Shown here: one piece after another, positions 19,195 to 27,775 of the stretch
Layout: every line of letters begins with the position of its first letter
How positions within the stretch are numbered: the stretch's first letter is position 1
Source of the DNA: Variovorax sp. PAMC28562
GTDB taxonomy: Bacteria > Pseudomonadota > Gammaproteobacteria > Burkholderiales > Burkholderiaceae_C
DNA length: 64,000 bases
NCBI RefSeq assembly: GCF_014303735.1
Contig: NZ_CP060296.1
Location: forward strand, 507,501 to 571,500
Direction of reading: 5' to 3'
Translations under genes and position numbers: made by a program
Notes under the pieces: generated by a model
What the model saw: the letters and a program-made list of their open reading frames with translations, nothing else
Told to the model about the DNA's origin: nothing
Database searches by the model: none

Positions 19195-19578
19195 TCAAGC
19201 CTGCCAGACACCGAAACCGAGTCTGCGCAGCGAGATGCCGAGCTCGACCTCCATGTCACGCGCTGCGTCGTATGGCATCGGGTTGTAGCGATCGTAGAGT
19301 TTCGGCAGCAGCCGCACACCGAAGTCGCGCACGAACACGTTGGCCTGGATACCGGCCTTGTGCTTGTCGAAGCGCACGTCGGGATCGAGCCCCGTCATGC
19401 CGACGTAGACGAAGGGCTTGCCCAGCGTCCAGCCAGAGTTGGCCTTGCGAAAGCGCGTGCTGTTCCAGACCTGGTCGTCGAGCTCCACGACATACACGTG
19501 GTAGTGGTGACTGCGGGGAATGCGCGGGACTTTTGGCGCCTTGGGGACTTTTGGAACGCTGGGAACGCGAGGCGGCAT
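19195..19578 (-). CDS. GIY-YIG-like small protein
   Basis: A 127-residue protein. It starts with a Pro/Lys/Val-rich repeat (VPSVPKVPKAPKVPRIPR) and then has YHVYVVELDD, with PFVYVGMTGLDPDVRFDKHK further on. The YVGMTG...R...H pattern fits the GIY-YIG nuclease-like fold, with a DMEVELGISLR segment near the end that could carry the catalytic Glu. It could be a nuclease or a non-catalytic relative. Upstream in-frame sequence looks non-coding, so the ATG at 19578 was chosen. It sits between a DUF4124 gene and a truncated methyltransferase. Confidence 0.6.
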   Translation of the reverse strand: MPPRVPSVPKVPKAPKVPRIPRSHHYHVYVVELDDQVWNSTRFRKANSGWTLGKPFVYVGMTGLDPDVRFDKHKAGIQANVFVRDFGVRLLPKLYDRYNPMPYDAARDMEVELGISLRRLGFGVWQA

Positions 19579-19582
19579 GCGG

Positions 19583-19855
19583 TCATCGTATTTGACGAAC
19601 CTGCACAGGTCGGGCGTTCGGTGGTGGAACCATCGGCAGCGGCGCACGATAGCCCTCCGGCTTCCACTGCTGGCTTGCCGTCGACCCCGAACTGAAGACT
19701 TTGACAGCGCGGTTGCCGTCGCATAACGCGTCCGAAAACGAAACCTTGCCGTTCTCGTCGGTGCATCGCTGCACCTGCGCTTGAACGCTGCCGACGCTGA
19801 CGGCTGCGAGTACAGCTGCGCACGCCATAAGCCACTGCCTCCGCGACGCGTGCAC
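19583..19855 (-). CDS. DUF4124 domain secreted protein
   Basis: About 90 residues with a Sec signal (basic start, then MACAAVLAAVSVGSVQAQ). Next comes QRCTDENGKVSFSDALCDG, the DUF4124 pattern of a short exported beta domain with two Cys. The start is uncertain: GTG at 19855 lies 4 bases after the upstream stop and gives a better signal peptide than ATG at 19828. The function of this family is unknown. It probably shares a transcript with the binding protein gene. Confidence 0.6.
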   Translation of the reverse strand: MHASRRQWLMACAAVLAAVSVGSVQAQVQRCTDENGKVSFSDALCDGNRAVKVFSSGSTASQQWKPEGYRAPLPMVPPPNARPVQVRQIR

Positions 19856-19859
19856 GGCA

Positions 19860-21029
19860 TCAGCGCAGTACGCGCCCCTCGGCCGTGATGTAGACCAGGT
19901 CGACCGCGCGCGCCGCATCGTGCAGTGGCGGACGCAAATTCACGCGAAAGCCGCCGACGTCGTAGTCGGTCATGCCGGTCATGGCTTTTTGCAGCGCCAC
20001 GCGTGTGGGGGACGGCCCGGCTCGACGCGCAGCCTCGGCCAACGCCTTGGCGGCGATGAAACCTTCAAGTCCTTCGTACGATGCGATCTGATCCGAGTCG
20101 CCGACCGCCACCAGATATTCCTTGACGATGGCGACCGTGGCCGAACTGCGCGGCGACGGCACCACCTGCGAAATGATGACGCCACGGATTTCCTTGCCGA
20201 GCGCTGTGTAGAGCGGATCGATGCCAACGACGGAGAACGTCATGAACGCGCTCCCGTAGCCGGTCTTGCGCATCTCGCGGACGAACGCTGCGGTGGTCGA
20301 TGAGAGCGACGCCTGAATGATGGTCTGCGGTTCAGCCTTGGCGATGACGGCTACCGCCGCGGCCACTTGCGTGCTGCCCGGCTTGACGAAAACGGTCGCA
20401 ACCGGCGGCGGCAGCTTCAGCTCGACCGCGGCGTCTTCTACCGCCCGCAATGCGGCGCGGCCCATCGCGTCGTCGTCGGCGACGACTGCGATGCGTTTTT
20501 GCCCGAGGATGCCGCAGTGCCGGAGCATCGCGAAGGCCTCGTCGGCCATGCTCGGCCGTACATGGAAAACGTTGGCGTGCGCCTTGTCACGCAACAAGTC
20601 GGGAGCCGCAAAAGGGGCGAAGAACGCTGCGCCCTGCTGCTGCGCCACTTGTGCGCCGGCCATGCTGCTGGCGGTACCGACATAGCCGAACAACACATCG
20701 GCGCCGTTGCCCAGCAATTTGGTGGAATTGGCCTTGGCTCGCTCTCCGTCGTAGCCATCGTCGAGCTGGCGCAGTTCGAGCGTCGGGCCGGTGGTGCCAT
20801 GCTCGTTCCATGCGTCGACGTAGAGCTTGGCGCCCGCCGCAAATGCCATGCCGATTTCGTTGGCCGCGCCGGTCATGGGAATGGACTGGCCGACGATGAT
20901 CTTCCAACCCGGGACGCGACGCGCAGCCTGGGCAAACGACGTCGTCCCGATCAGGGCGGCGGCGCCCGTCGCCCCCAACAACCCGATGGCAGCAGCCGTC
21001 CGGGCAAATCCTCTTCGAGTGGCTTGCAT
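19860..21029 (-). CDS. Branched-chain amino-acid-type ABC substrate-binding protein
   Basis: A 389-residue periplasmic protein of the type I binding fold (Peripla_BP_6, LivK-like). The signal peptide starts MQATRRGFARTAAAIG and ends near FAQA; the twin Arg may indicate Tat export. The mature part begins WKIIVGQSIPMTGAANEIG, the typical first strand of the family. The frame is open to 21083, but the ATG at 21029 gives a normal signal. No permease or ATPase genes accompany it, so it is an orphan receptor. The ligand is unknown. Confidence 0.85.
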   Translation of the reverse strand: MQATRRGFARTAAAIGLLGATGAAALIGTTSFAQAARRVPGWKIIVGQSIPMTGAANEIGMAFAAGAKLYVDAWNEHGTTGPTLELRQLDDGYDGERAKANSTKLLGNGADVLFGYVGTASSMAGAQVAQQQGAAFFAPFAAPDLLRDKAHANVFHVRPSMADEAFAMLRHCGILGQKRIAVVADDDAMGRAALRAVEDAAVELKLPPPVATVFVKPGSTQVAAAVAVIAKAEPQTIIQASLSSTTAAFVREMRKTGYGSAFMTFSVVGIDPLYTALGKEIRGVIISQVVPSPRSSATVAIVKEYLVAVGDSDQIASYEGLEGFIAAKALAEAARRAGPSPTRVALQKAMTGMTDYDVGGFRVNLRPPLHDAARAVDLVYITAEGRVLR

Positions 21030-21106
21030 GATCGTGTCCCTGGAGCGCATGAAAACGGTTGCAAATTGATTGCCATGAAACAATCAATTACAAAGGTCAT
21101 CATACG

Positions 21107-21122
21107 CAAACCTCAGGGTTTG
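21107..21122. promoter_or_regulatory. Inverted repeat upstream of the binding-protein gene
   Basis: CAAACC (21107-21112) and GGTTTG (21117-21122) form a perfect 6-bp inverted repeat with a 4-base centre, about 80 bases upstream of the start at 21029. It could be an operator. It lacks a T-run, so a terminator for the gene at 21208 is less likely. Confidence 0.25.
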
Positions 21123-21207
21123 TACGACTGCAGCGCATGGCCGCCGGGCGCGCCTGTGACTTTATGCGCACTCTGGCAACCCGGCGCCATGCGCGCCTGA
21201 CTTCAGG

Positions 21208-21720
21208 CTATCCGCGCGTTGTCGCGTTCTCTTTCATCTTTGCGAGCGTGACCATCAACGCAGCGCTGCCGAGCATCTTGATGAGCCCCGAATGCTGCGC
21301 ATAGAACTGGCTCACCTGGTCGACGATGCCGGGGTGCGCCTGCTCGGCATGCGCCGCGATGTCGGTCACCTGGGCCGGCGACAACTGCGATGCCTGGTCC
21401 GGTGTGACCTGTGTCTGGCCGGGCGACAGGATGCGGCCGAGCGCACCGCCTGCGATGGCCGATGCGGCAGCCGGCCCGAGCGTGGCAAGAATCTGGTTCA
21501 GCACGCCCGCCTGCTGCGTGGAAGACGATTGGCCGAACAGCTTTCCGACCATGTCGCCGAAAGGCGGCGTCTGGTCGGAGCGCATCGCGCCCGCCAGGCC
21601 GGCTCCCAATTCGTCGGTCGACGCGTGCTGAGCCACTTGATCGAAATGCTGTTCGGCATTTGCTCCGTTCGCAGCGCCGTTACCAGCCAGCGCGCTCTGA
21701 AGAATGTCCATCAATCCCAT
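21208..21720 (-). CDS. Conserved YidB-like protein of unknown function
   Basis: A 170-residue protein starting MGLMDILQSALAGNG with no signal peptide. It is rich in Ala, Gln and Gly and has an amphipathic, low-complexity character (SSSTQQAGVLNQILATLG). A hydrophobic stretch near the C-terminus (MLGSAALMVTLAKMK) could contact a membrane. It resembles small YidB/DUF937-type proteins, but the match is by impression only. It follows the GlsB/YeaQ-type gene by 22 bases, suggesting a stress-related operon. Confidence 0.6.
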   Translation of the reverse strand: MGLMDILQSALAGNGAANGANAEQHFDQVAQHASTDELGAGLAGAMRSDQTPPFGDMVGKLFGQSSSTQQAGVLNQILATLGPAAASAIAGGALGRILSPGQTQVTPDQASQLSPAQVTDIAAHAEQAHPGIVDQVSQFYAQHSGLIKMLGSAALMVTLAKMKENATTRG

Positions 21721-21742
21721 GATTTTCTCCTTGTCTTTCGGT

Positions 21743-21991
21743 TCAGCTCTTGCGCGCGACGAGCCCGTAGAGCACCAGCAACACGATCGCGCCGACCACC
21801 GAGGCGATGAAGCCCGCGCCCGCACCCGCCGTGTACCAACCCATGGCCTGCCCGATGTAGGTCGCGATGAGCGATCCTGCAATTCCGAGGACCGTGGTCA
21901 GGATGAAGCCCAGTGACTGGTTGCCCGGCAGCACGGCACGTGCCACCAAACCGGCGACGAAGCCGATCAGAATTGTCCAGATGATTCCCAT
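21743..21991 (-). CDS. GlsB/YeaQ/YmgE family membrane protein
   Basis: An 82-residue protein of almost only hydrophobic helices with Gly-rich spacing: MGIIWTILIGFVAGLVARAV, then GSLIATYIGQAMGWY and IASVVGAIVLLVLYGL. This is the transglycosylase-associated/GlsB pattern, commonly induced by general stress. The GFVAGLVAR core and the length match the family. It probably heads an operon with the 170-residue protein downstream. Confidence 0.88.
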   Translation of the reverse strand: MGIIWTILIGFVAGLVARAVLPGNQSLGFILTTVLGIAGSLIATYIGQAMGWYTAGAGAGFIASVVGAIVLLVLYGLVARKS

Positions 21992-22049
21992 ACTTTTTCC
22001 TTTTGTCGGTTGTTGAGCCCGCCCGATGATAGAGCGACCAAGCTGACGG

Positions 22050-23786
22050 CTAACTGTGTTCTGCCGGCGCGACGAGCGCAGGCTGGAGCGCCTTTGACAC
22101 GGCCGTTGCGAGCGTCGAAATATCGAAAGGCTTGATCAGGATCGACTGCGTACCGAGCACACGTCCGACCTCGGCCATGTCGGCATAGCCGGTCGCCAGG
22201 ATCACCGGAATATCGCCTGCCTGCTCGCGCGCCCTGGCAATCACTTCGGCGCCATTCATGCCGGGCATCGCGTAGTCGACGATCAGCAAATCCTGCGGCG
22301 CAGCCCCGAGCGCGGCCAGTCCACTGGCACCGCCAGCCGCTTCGCTCACCGCGTAACCCAGCATCGTCAGACTGTCGACGATGGCGCGACGAACCTCGGC
22401 GTCGTCCTCGATCACCAGCACCCTTTGCCGCTCGGCGGCGACCTCCGGCGTCGGTATCGCGGCGTTCGAGGCCCCGGCTTGGACCCGATCGTTGGACGCC
22501 GGAAAGCGCATCTCGACCACGGTGCCGCGACCTTCCTCGCTGCGCACCGTGGCAATGCCGCCCGACTGCTGCGCGAAGCCATAGACCTGACTCAGCCCCA
22601 GGCCCGTGCCGCTGCCTACCGGCTTGGTCGTGAAGAACGGGTCGAACACCTTGGTCAACAGATGAGGAGGAATGCCAGCGCCGGTGTCGACCACCGACAC
22701 GGCGACATAGGAACCGGGCTTCAACAAGGCGCCCACAGGATCAGCGACATGCCCGGCGTCTCGGCCGTCCGCACTAGAAGCCATGTGGGCCACCGATGCG
22801 CAGATGGTCAGGGCGCCACCACCCGGCATGGCATCGCGCGCATTGACCGCCAGATTGAGCACGGCCATTTCCAGCTGATTGGCATCGAGCACGGCCCAGG
22901 CGGGTTCGTCGGCCAGCTGCAGTTCGACGTTGACGGACGGGCCGACCGACACCGCGACCAGTTCGCGCAACCCTTCCAGTAGCGCATTGACGTCGGTCAG
23001 CCGCGGCAACAGCGACTGGTTGCGAGCGAAGGAAAGCAGTTGCCCGGTGAGCTTGGCACCGCGTCCGACCGCACCCTTCGCGCGCGCCGCGATGCCCAGC
23101 ACCTTGTCGTCCTTGGCGACACGCGACACCATGTCGAGGTTCATGTTGACCACGTGCAGCAGGTTGTTGAAGTCGTGCGCGATGCCGCCCGTGAGCCGAC
23201 CGATCGCCTCCATCTTCTGCACCTGGATCAACGCGGCCTGGGCCCGCTCCCGTTCAGCGATCTCAGCCATCAGGCGGTCGTTGGCGCCGGCCAGCTCGCG
23301 GGTGCGCGACTCGATGCGTTCCTCGAGCGCGCCGTTCAGCCGTTCGACTTCGGCACGCGTGTCCTGCAGTTGCTGCAGGTTGAGCCGCGTCGCGTATTGG
23401 CGGCGACGCGCACGCACTGCGGCATCGGCCGCCCGCGCCAATGTTTCGGAATGCACTGGCCGCTCCAATACGAATACGTTGCCGAGTTTCTGCAGCAGCG
23501 CAAGCGCCCTTCGCGACCGACCATTGGCATCTCGCGAAGCCAACACGATAAAAGGAAAATCAGACCAGCTGGGCTGCGCGGTGACCCAGGCGCTCAACGG
23601 CATCTCCGGCACTTGCAGCAAAGACTCTTCGGTCAGGATCGCGGTCGCCGCGCCTTCATCGAGATTGGTCAGCATCTCCTCGGCCGACTCGCACACCAAC
23701 GCCACCAGATCGCGACCGGCCAAGACCTTTTGAACCACCGCGGCATCGCGTCCGCGCGGCGTATGAATCAGTACGCGCCCTTCCAT
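22050..23786 (-). CDS. Hybrid sensor histidine kinase with receiver domain
   Basis: A 578-residue soluble protein. Residues 1-125 form a degenerate receiver-like N-domain, and 135-190 are a coiled coil. The H-box GIAHDFNNLL has His204. The catalytic domain runs about 300-430, with the N-box near NLAVNARDAM, DTGAGIPP and GTGLGLSQVYG. Residues 455-570 are a receiver domain with phospho-acceptor Asp504 in LLIVDYAMPGM and Lys552. No membrane segments are present, so it senses an internal signal or a partner. It starts 2 bases after the stop of the KaiC-like gene, an arrangement that points to a KaiC-kinase partnership. Confidence 0.92.
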   Translation of the reverse strand: MEGRVLIHTPRGRDAAVVQKVLAGRDLVALVCESAEEMLTNLDEGAATAILTEESLLQVPEMPLSAWVTAQPSWSDFPFIVLASRDANGRSRRALALLQKLGNVFVLERPVHSETLARAADAAVRARRRQYATRLNLQQLQDTRAEVERLNGALEERIESRTRELAGANDRLMAEIAERERAQAALIQVQKMEAIGRLTGGIAHDFNNLLHVVNMNLDMVSRVAKDDKVLGIAARAKGAVGRGAKLTGQLLSFARNQSLLPRLTDVNALLEGLRELVAVSVGPSVNVELQLADEPAWAVLDANQLEMAVLNLAVNARDAMPGGGALTICASVAHMASSADGRDAGHVADPVGALLKPGSYVAVSVVDTGAGIPPHLLTKVFDPFFTTKPVGSGTGLGLSQVYGFAQQSGGIATVRSEEGRGTVVEMRFPASNDRVQAGASNAAIPTPEVAAERQRVLVIEDDAEVRRAIVDSLTMLGYAVSEAAGGASGLAALGAAPQDLLIVDYAMPGMNGAEVIARAREQAGDIPVILATGYADMAEVGRVLGTQSILIKPFDISTLATAVSKALQPALVAPAEHS

Positions 23787-23788
23787 GC

Positions 23789-25306
23789 TCAGGCGACGGC
23801 AACCATCGCGTCGCCGAGCAAACGAACACCACCGTTGTAAGACGGCACGCCCGACAGAACGCCCTCGAAATCGGTCAAGGCAGGCCCCACTTCGACGCCC
23901 GCATCGCCCAGCCTGAACTCGCGAATCGTCAGCTCGTGCCGGTTAGTCCGGCTCTTCACCACCGACACCGCCTTCAACAGTTGCCCGCGCGCCTCGAAAA
24001 AACGGAACAGCACGATGGCGTCCGACAAGTAGCTCAGGTCGAGGTCGCTGCGCACGTCGCCGACGATGCCATGCTGCCCGAGCACCAGCAAAGTAACGAT
24101 GCCCTGCTGATTCAAGAAGTTGAGCAGCTCGTGCATCTGCAGCAGCAGGAACTTGGCGCCCGGCATGGCCTGCAGGTACGCGTTGAGACTGTCGATCACC
24201 ACGGTGCAGGCGCCGCGCTTTTGCACTGCATTGCGAACCATGTTGGTGAACTGCCCAGGTGATACCTCGGCCGGGTCGAGCGCGAACACCTCGAGCTGAC
24301 CGTTTTCGAGGTAGCTGCGAATCGGCAGATTCAGCGAGTCGCAGCGCTGCAGCAAGGTGCCCATCCCTTCGTCGAACAGGTAGTAAGAAGCGCGCTCGCC
24401 ACGTTGCAATGCCGCGAGCACGCAAGACATCGCGGTCGTCGTCTTGCCCACGCCCGACGGACCAACGAACAAGGTATTGCTGCCACGCGCCAGGCCACCG
24501 CCGAGCAACGCATCGAATGCGGTGGTACCTGTGCGGACCGATGACGCCTCGAACTCGGTCCTGTGTTCAGCGGCGATGAGGCGCGGGAATACTTCGAGGC
24601 CACCGGTGTCCAAGCTCACGTCGTGGTCGCCACCGCGGTACTTCACGCCCCGCATCTTCACGATGCGCAGATGGCGCCGTACCGGGCCGTAGTCTCCGCT
24701 GGCCTGATCCAGCCCCAGCACACCGTGAGCAATGCTGTGCAATTGCAGGTCGCCCCCGGAAGCCGTCATGTCGTCGAGGAGAAGCACCGTGCATTCGCGC
24801 GCGGCGAAAAAATGCTTGAGCGCCAGAATCTGGCGGCGGTAGCGCAACGGGTCTTGCGCCAGCAAACGCATCTCGGAAAGACTGTCGAAGACGACACGGC
24901 TGGGCGTCAGCCGCTGGACCGCTGACATGACTCCGCGCGTCGTTTCTCCCAGCTCGACTTCGGACGAATAGAGAATCGACTGCTCCGCCGACGCACTCAA
25001 GCCCTCCTCAGTCACGAGCTCGAAAACCTCGATGCCTTCGAGCGACCAGCCGTGCGAAGCGGCGACGATGCCGAGCTCGGCAGCGGTCTCCGAAAGGGTC
25101 ACGTAGAGACCGCGCTCGCCGCGCTCACGACCGTCCAGAAGAAATTGCAGGCCGAGCGTGGTCTTGCCAGCGCCCGGCGTTCCTTCGAGCAGGTAAAGAT
25201 GGCCCCGCGGCAGGCCGCCGCCCAGCACGCTGTCGAGTCCGGCAATGCCGGTAGAAGCGCGCGGCTGCGCCGGAAAAGATGCGGGAGACGAGGGCGGGGT
25301 GCGCAT
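23789..25306 (-). CDS. KaiC-like RecA-fold ATPase
   Basis: A 505-residue protein with two KaiC domains. The first has STGIAGLDSVLGGGLPRGH and Walker A GTPGAGKTT; the second has GTTAFDALLGGGLARGS and GPSGVGKTTT. FDSLSEMRLLAQDP in the first domain and VIDSLNAYLQAMPG in the second are the Walker B strands. KaiC is the cyanobacterial clock ATPase; relatives in other bacteria act with sensor kinases in stress or phototaxis responses. No kaiA or kaiB is seen nearby. The start at ATG 25306 follows AT-rich sequence shared with a divergent gene. Confidence 0.92.
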   Translation of the reverse strand: MRTPPSSPASFPAQPRASTGIAGLDSVLGGGLPRGHLYLLEGTPGAGKTTLGLQFLLDGRERGERGLYVTLSETAAELGIVAASHGWSLEGIEVFELVTEEGLSASAEQSILYSSEVELGETTRGVMSAVQRLTPSRVVFDSLSEMRLLAQDPLRYRRQILALKHFFAARECTVLLLDDMTASGGDLQLHSIAHGVLGLDQASGDYGPVRRHLRIVKMRGVKYRGGDHDVSLDTGGLEVFPRLIAAEHRTEFEASSVRTGTTAFDALLGGGLARGSNTLFVGPSGVGKTTTAMSCVLAALQRGERASYYLFDEGMGTLLQRCDSLNLPIRSYLENGQLEVFALDPAEVSPGQFTNMVRNAVQKRGACTVVIDSLNAYLQAMPGAKFLLLQMHELLNFLNQQGIVTLLVLGQHGIVGDVRSDLDLSYLSDAIVLFRFFEARGQLLKAVSVVKSRTNRHELTIREFRLGDAGVEVGPALTDFEGVLSGVPSYNGGVRLLGDAMVAVA

Positions 25307-25413
25307 GGAGAATGGCTTGTTCGTTTCGAAAACATTCTGGTGGCAAGCTTGTGCTGCGCATGTCATGCACCGTCCTACAACCCGCGCCGGACAGGCGCGC
25401 TATACCTCGTCCC
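25307..25413. promoter_or_regulatory. Divergent region, KaiC-like gene and PEBP gene
   Basis: Only 107 bases separate the two divergent starts, so the promoters overlap or lie back to back. No operator-like repeat stands out. Confidence 0.4.
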
Positions 25414-26052
25414 ATGCTTGAAAAATTACCCGACGTCATCGGTCACGCATTGCACGATGTGCGTGCCGGCCTCGACCAACTCGTATTCAACACGCTCGGC
25501 CTGCGCAGCGGGCTCGCGGCGATCGAAGTCTCGAGCCTCGCCTTCGTCGATCACGCACCCATTCCCGATCGCTACACGGCCGACGGCATCGGCCACTCGC
25601 CCCCGCTGCAATGGGCCAAGGTACCGGCCGATGTCGCGAGCCTGGTGCTGCTGGTGGAAGACGCCGACTCGCCGACGCCCAACCCGCTGGTGCATGCGAT
25701 CGTGGTCGACCTGCCACCGCAGGACGGCGGCATCGCCGAAGGCGCACTCGCGAGTTCGGAGCACGACGGCACTGGCCTGCACACCGGTCGCAACTCTTAT
25801 CTGCAGTCGGCCTGGTTGCCGCCCGATCCGCCACCCGGTCACGGTGTGCATCGCTATGCATTTCAAGTCTTCGCGTTGAAGCCCGGCGAGGCGTTTTCCG
25901 AAACACCGGGGCGCGACGAGCTCGTGGATGCGCTGCGTGCGAGAGCCGTGGCGAGCGGATTGCTGATCGGCACCTGCGAGCGGCCTGACGGCTCGGTCAA
26001 GGTGGGCAAGACCGAATCCGTGCCTTTCGGAATGACGCCAGCCGCCGGCTGA
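25414..26052 (+). CDS. YbhB/YbcL family Raf kinase inhibitor-like protein
   Basis: A 212-residue protein of the phosphatidylethanolamine-binding fold. Family motifs are EVSSLAFVDHAPIPDRYTAD, then SPPLQWAKVPAD and LLVEDADSPTPNPLVHAIV, with the ligand-pocket Asp and His. PPPGHGVHRYAFQVFAL is the C-terminal motif. An N-terminal extension of about 40 residues is unusual compared with YbhB. There is no signal peptide, so it is probably cytosolic. It diverges from the KaiC-like gene. Confidence 0.88.
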   Translation: MLEKLPDVIGHALHDVRAGLDQLVFNTLGLRSGLAAIEVSSLAFVDHAPIPDRYTADGIGHSPPLQWAKVPADVASLVLLVEDADSPTPNPLVHAIVVDLPPQDGGIAEGALASSEHDGTGLHTGRNSYLQSAWLPPDPPPGHGVHRYAFQVFALKPGEAFSETPGRDELVDALRARAVASGLLIGTCERPDGSVKVGKTESVPFGMTPAAG

Positions 26053-26089
26053 TCAGGGGCCGGTGAAGGCCGAGCGGCGACCGATAACG

Positions 26090-26893
26090 TCAGGGCGCCA
26101 ACATGCCTTTGGAACGAATGACGTCGGCCGCGCCCGCACCGGTCATGCGCGACATGAAGGCTTGCGCCGTGGCCGCATGCATCGACGCCGCACCGACCCC
26201 GCCGGCATAGCTGGTGTAGTTCTGGATTTCTTCAGGCAGTGGCCCGACCAGCGTGACGCCGGCTACCGGCAGGATCTCGCTGATCTGCTGGATCGCCAGA
26301 TCGGCCTCGCCTGTCACGAGCTTGGCCGCAGAGTACCCACCCTGCACGAGCACCGCCTTGGCCGCGACCTGCGAACCGATGCCGAGCCGATCGAACAAGC
26401 CTTGCAGGTAGATGCCGCTCGAGCCCCCCGCTGCCGGGTCGATGTACGCGACAGCGCGGGCGTTCAGAACCGTCTGCTTGAACTGTTCGACCGTGCGGAT
26501 CTCCGGCAACAACGAGCCCGCCTTCACACCCACGCCAGCGCCGACTTTTGCCAGGGTGGCAACGCTGGACGGCACGACCTTTCCTGTCTCGGCGTATCGC
26601 GCGAGTGCCGCCGGCGTGATGACCACCACGTCGAATGCCTCACCGCCGTCGACACGCTTTTGCAGGGCGCCGGCGGTGCCATCCGCGACTTCGACCTTGT
26701 TGCCGGTTTCAGCTTCGAAGGCGGGCACGAAGGCCAGCACCACTTGCTTGAAGGCGCCCGATGTCAGCACCTTGATCGTGTCGGCGAAAGCAGCCGGCGT
26801 GAAGGCCAGGGACGCTGCGCAGGCAATGCCAGCAAGCGATCTTCCCGCCGATCGGATAGGTGTGCTTGTTTCTGTTTTCGTTTTCGTTTTCAT
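26090..26893 (-). CDS. ModA-like extracellular solute-binding protein
   Basis: A 267-residue protein with a Sec signal ending near AAFA and a Lys/Thr repeat (MKTKTKTETST) just before it. The mature part reads DTIKVLTSGAFKQVVLAFVPAFE and continues FDVVVITPAALARYAETGKVV, a type II binding fold of the molybdate-binding kind. The ligand is unlikely to be molybdate, since no modB or modC is present. Its ATG overlaps the stop of the creatininase-family gene (26890-26893), so the two are coupled. It may supply a substrate to that hydrolase or to a distant permease. Confidence 0.8.
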   Translation of the reverse strand: MKTKTKTETSTPIRSAGRSLAGIACAASLAFTPAAFADTIKVLTSGAFKQVVLAFVPAFEAETGNKVEVADGTAGALQKRVDGGEAFDVVVITPAALARYAETGKVVPSSVATLAKVGAGVGVKAGSLLPEIRTVEQFKQTVLNARAVAYIDPAAGGSSGIYLQGLFDRLGIGSQVAAKAVLVQGGYSAAKLVTGEADLAIQQISEILPVAGVTLVGPLPEEIQNYTSYAGGVGAASMHAATAQAFMSRMTGAGAADVIRSKGMLAP

Positions 26894-27741
26894 TCCGGGT
26901 CCTTTCCCAAAATCGACAAGGGCAAGCGTGCCACTTCGGCGAGCAGCAGCGCGAGTTGTCGCGCAGCAGCTTCGACCACCGCGCGCCCCTTCACCGCCGT
27001 CGCCGCAAGCGCGTTGCCAGCCGCGCCCTGCGCGTTGTAATCCTGCATGGCCCAGCCCAGCTTGGCGCTCTTGCCGTTGCCCAAAATGGCGTAGTCCGCG
27101 GCGCGCTGCCGAGATGCGGACGCAAAGTCTTCTGCCGCCTGCATGCGGACGAGTTCAGGATGCAGCGCCAGCACCATCGAGGTCTCGATGTCGCCGGCAT
27201 GCACGCCGAAGCGATGCTCGTCGGCACCGAACTGCGTGCCTGCGTCGCCCAGCGGCAAATTGAACCAGCTCACGCTGTAGACGATGAGGTCGTGCGCCTC
27301 GCGCAGTTCGCGCGCCACGACGTCCATAGCACCGACATGCCCACCGTGGGCGTTGAACAGAACCAGCTTCTTGATGCCGGCACGCGCCACGCCGGCGCCG
27401 ATCTCTTTCCACATTCGGATGAGCGTTTCGGCCGACAGCGTCAGCGTGCCGGCAAAGCGTGCGTGCTCCGGGCTCAGGCCGATCGCCTGCGTCGGCAGCA
27501 CCAGCACCGATGCATCGGTCGGCAACAACGGGAGCATGGCGGCGACGATGCCATCGGCCAGCCGCGTGTCGACACCCAGCGGCAGGTGCGGCCCGTGCTG
27601 CTCGGTCGCGCCGAGCGGCAGCACCGCGACGGTGCGGGTCGCGTCGAGCGCCGCGAAGTCGCGCGTCGTCAGGTCGGCCCAGAAGCGATGCGGCGCGATA
27701 GTGTTGGCGGCACTGGGGGCACTGGCGTTGGATGCGGTCAT
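26890..27741 (-). CDS. Creatininase family amidohydrolase
   Basis: A 283-residue metal-dependent hydrolase. The motifs GATEQHGPHLPLGVDT, NAHGGHVGAM and VHAGDIETSMV carry the Glu, His and Asp ligands of the binuclear metal site. Relatives include creatininase, the MftE peptidase and dapE-like amidases. The real substrate is unknown. It is coupled to an orphan ModA-like binding protein and diverges from an SDR gene over 34 bases. Confidence 0.9.
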   Translation of the reverse strand: MTASNASAPSAANTIAPHRFWADLTTRDFAALDATRTVAVLPLGATEQHGPHLPLGVDTRLADGIVAAMLPLLPTDASVLVLPTQAIGLSPEHARFAGTLTLSAETLIRMWKEIGAGVARAGIKKLVLFNAHGGHVGAMDVVARELREAHDLIVYSVSWFNLPLGDAGTQFGADEHRFGVHAGDIETSMVLALHPELVRMQAAEDFASASRQRAADYAILGNGKSAKLGWAMQDYNAQGAAGNALAATAVKGRAVVEAAARQLALLLAEVARLPLSILGKDPE

Positions 27742-27775
27742 GCAGCAATCTTAGAGCGGTGTTTCAATTGGCGGC

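Noticed and set aside
25279-25413. Upstream extension of the PEBP gene
   Set aside because: The in-frame extension would overlap the divergent KaiC-like start and has no ribosome site; ATG 25414 gives a more compact protein.
26870-26893. Hexanucleotide repeat at the start of the ModA-like gene as a phase-variation switch
   Set aside because: A 6-base unit cannot shift the frame; it only adds or removes Lys-Thr pairs in the signal peptide region.
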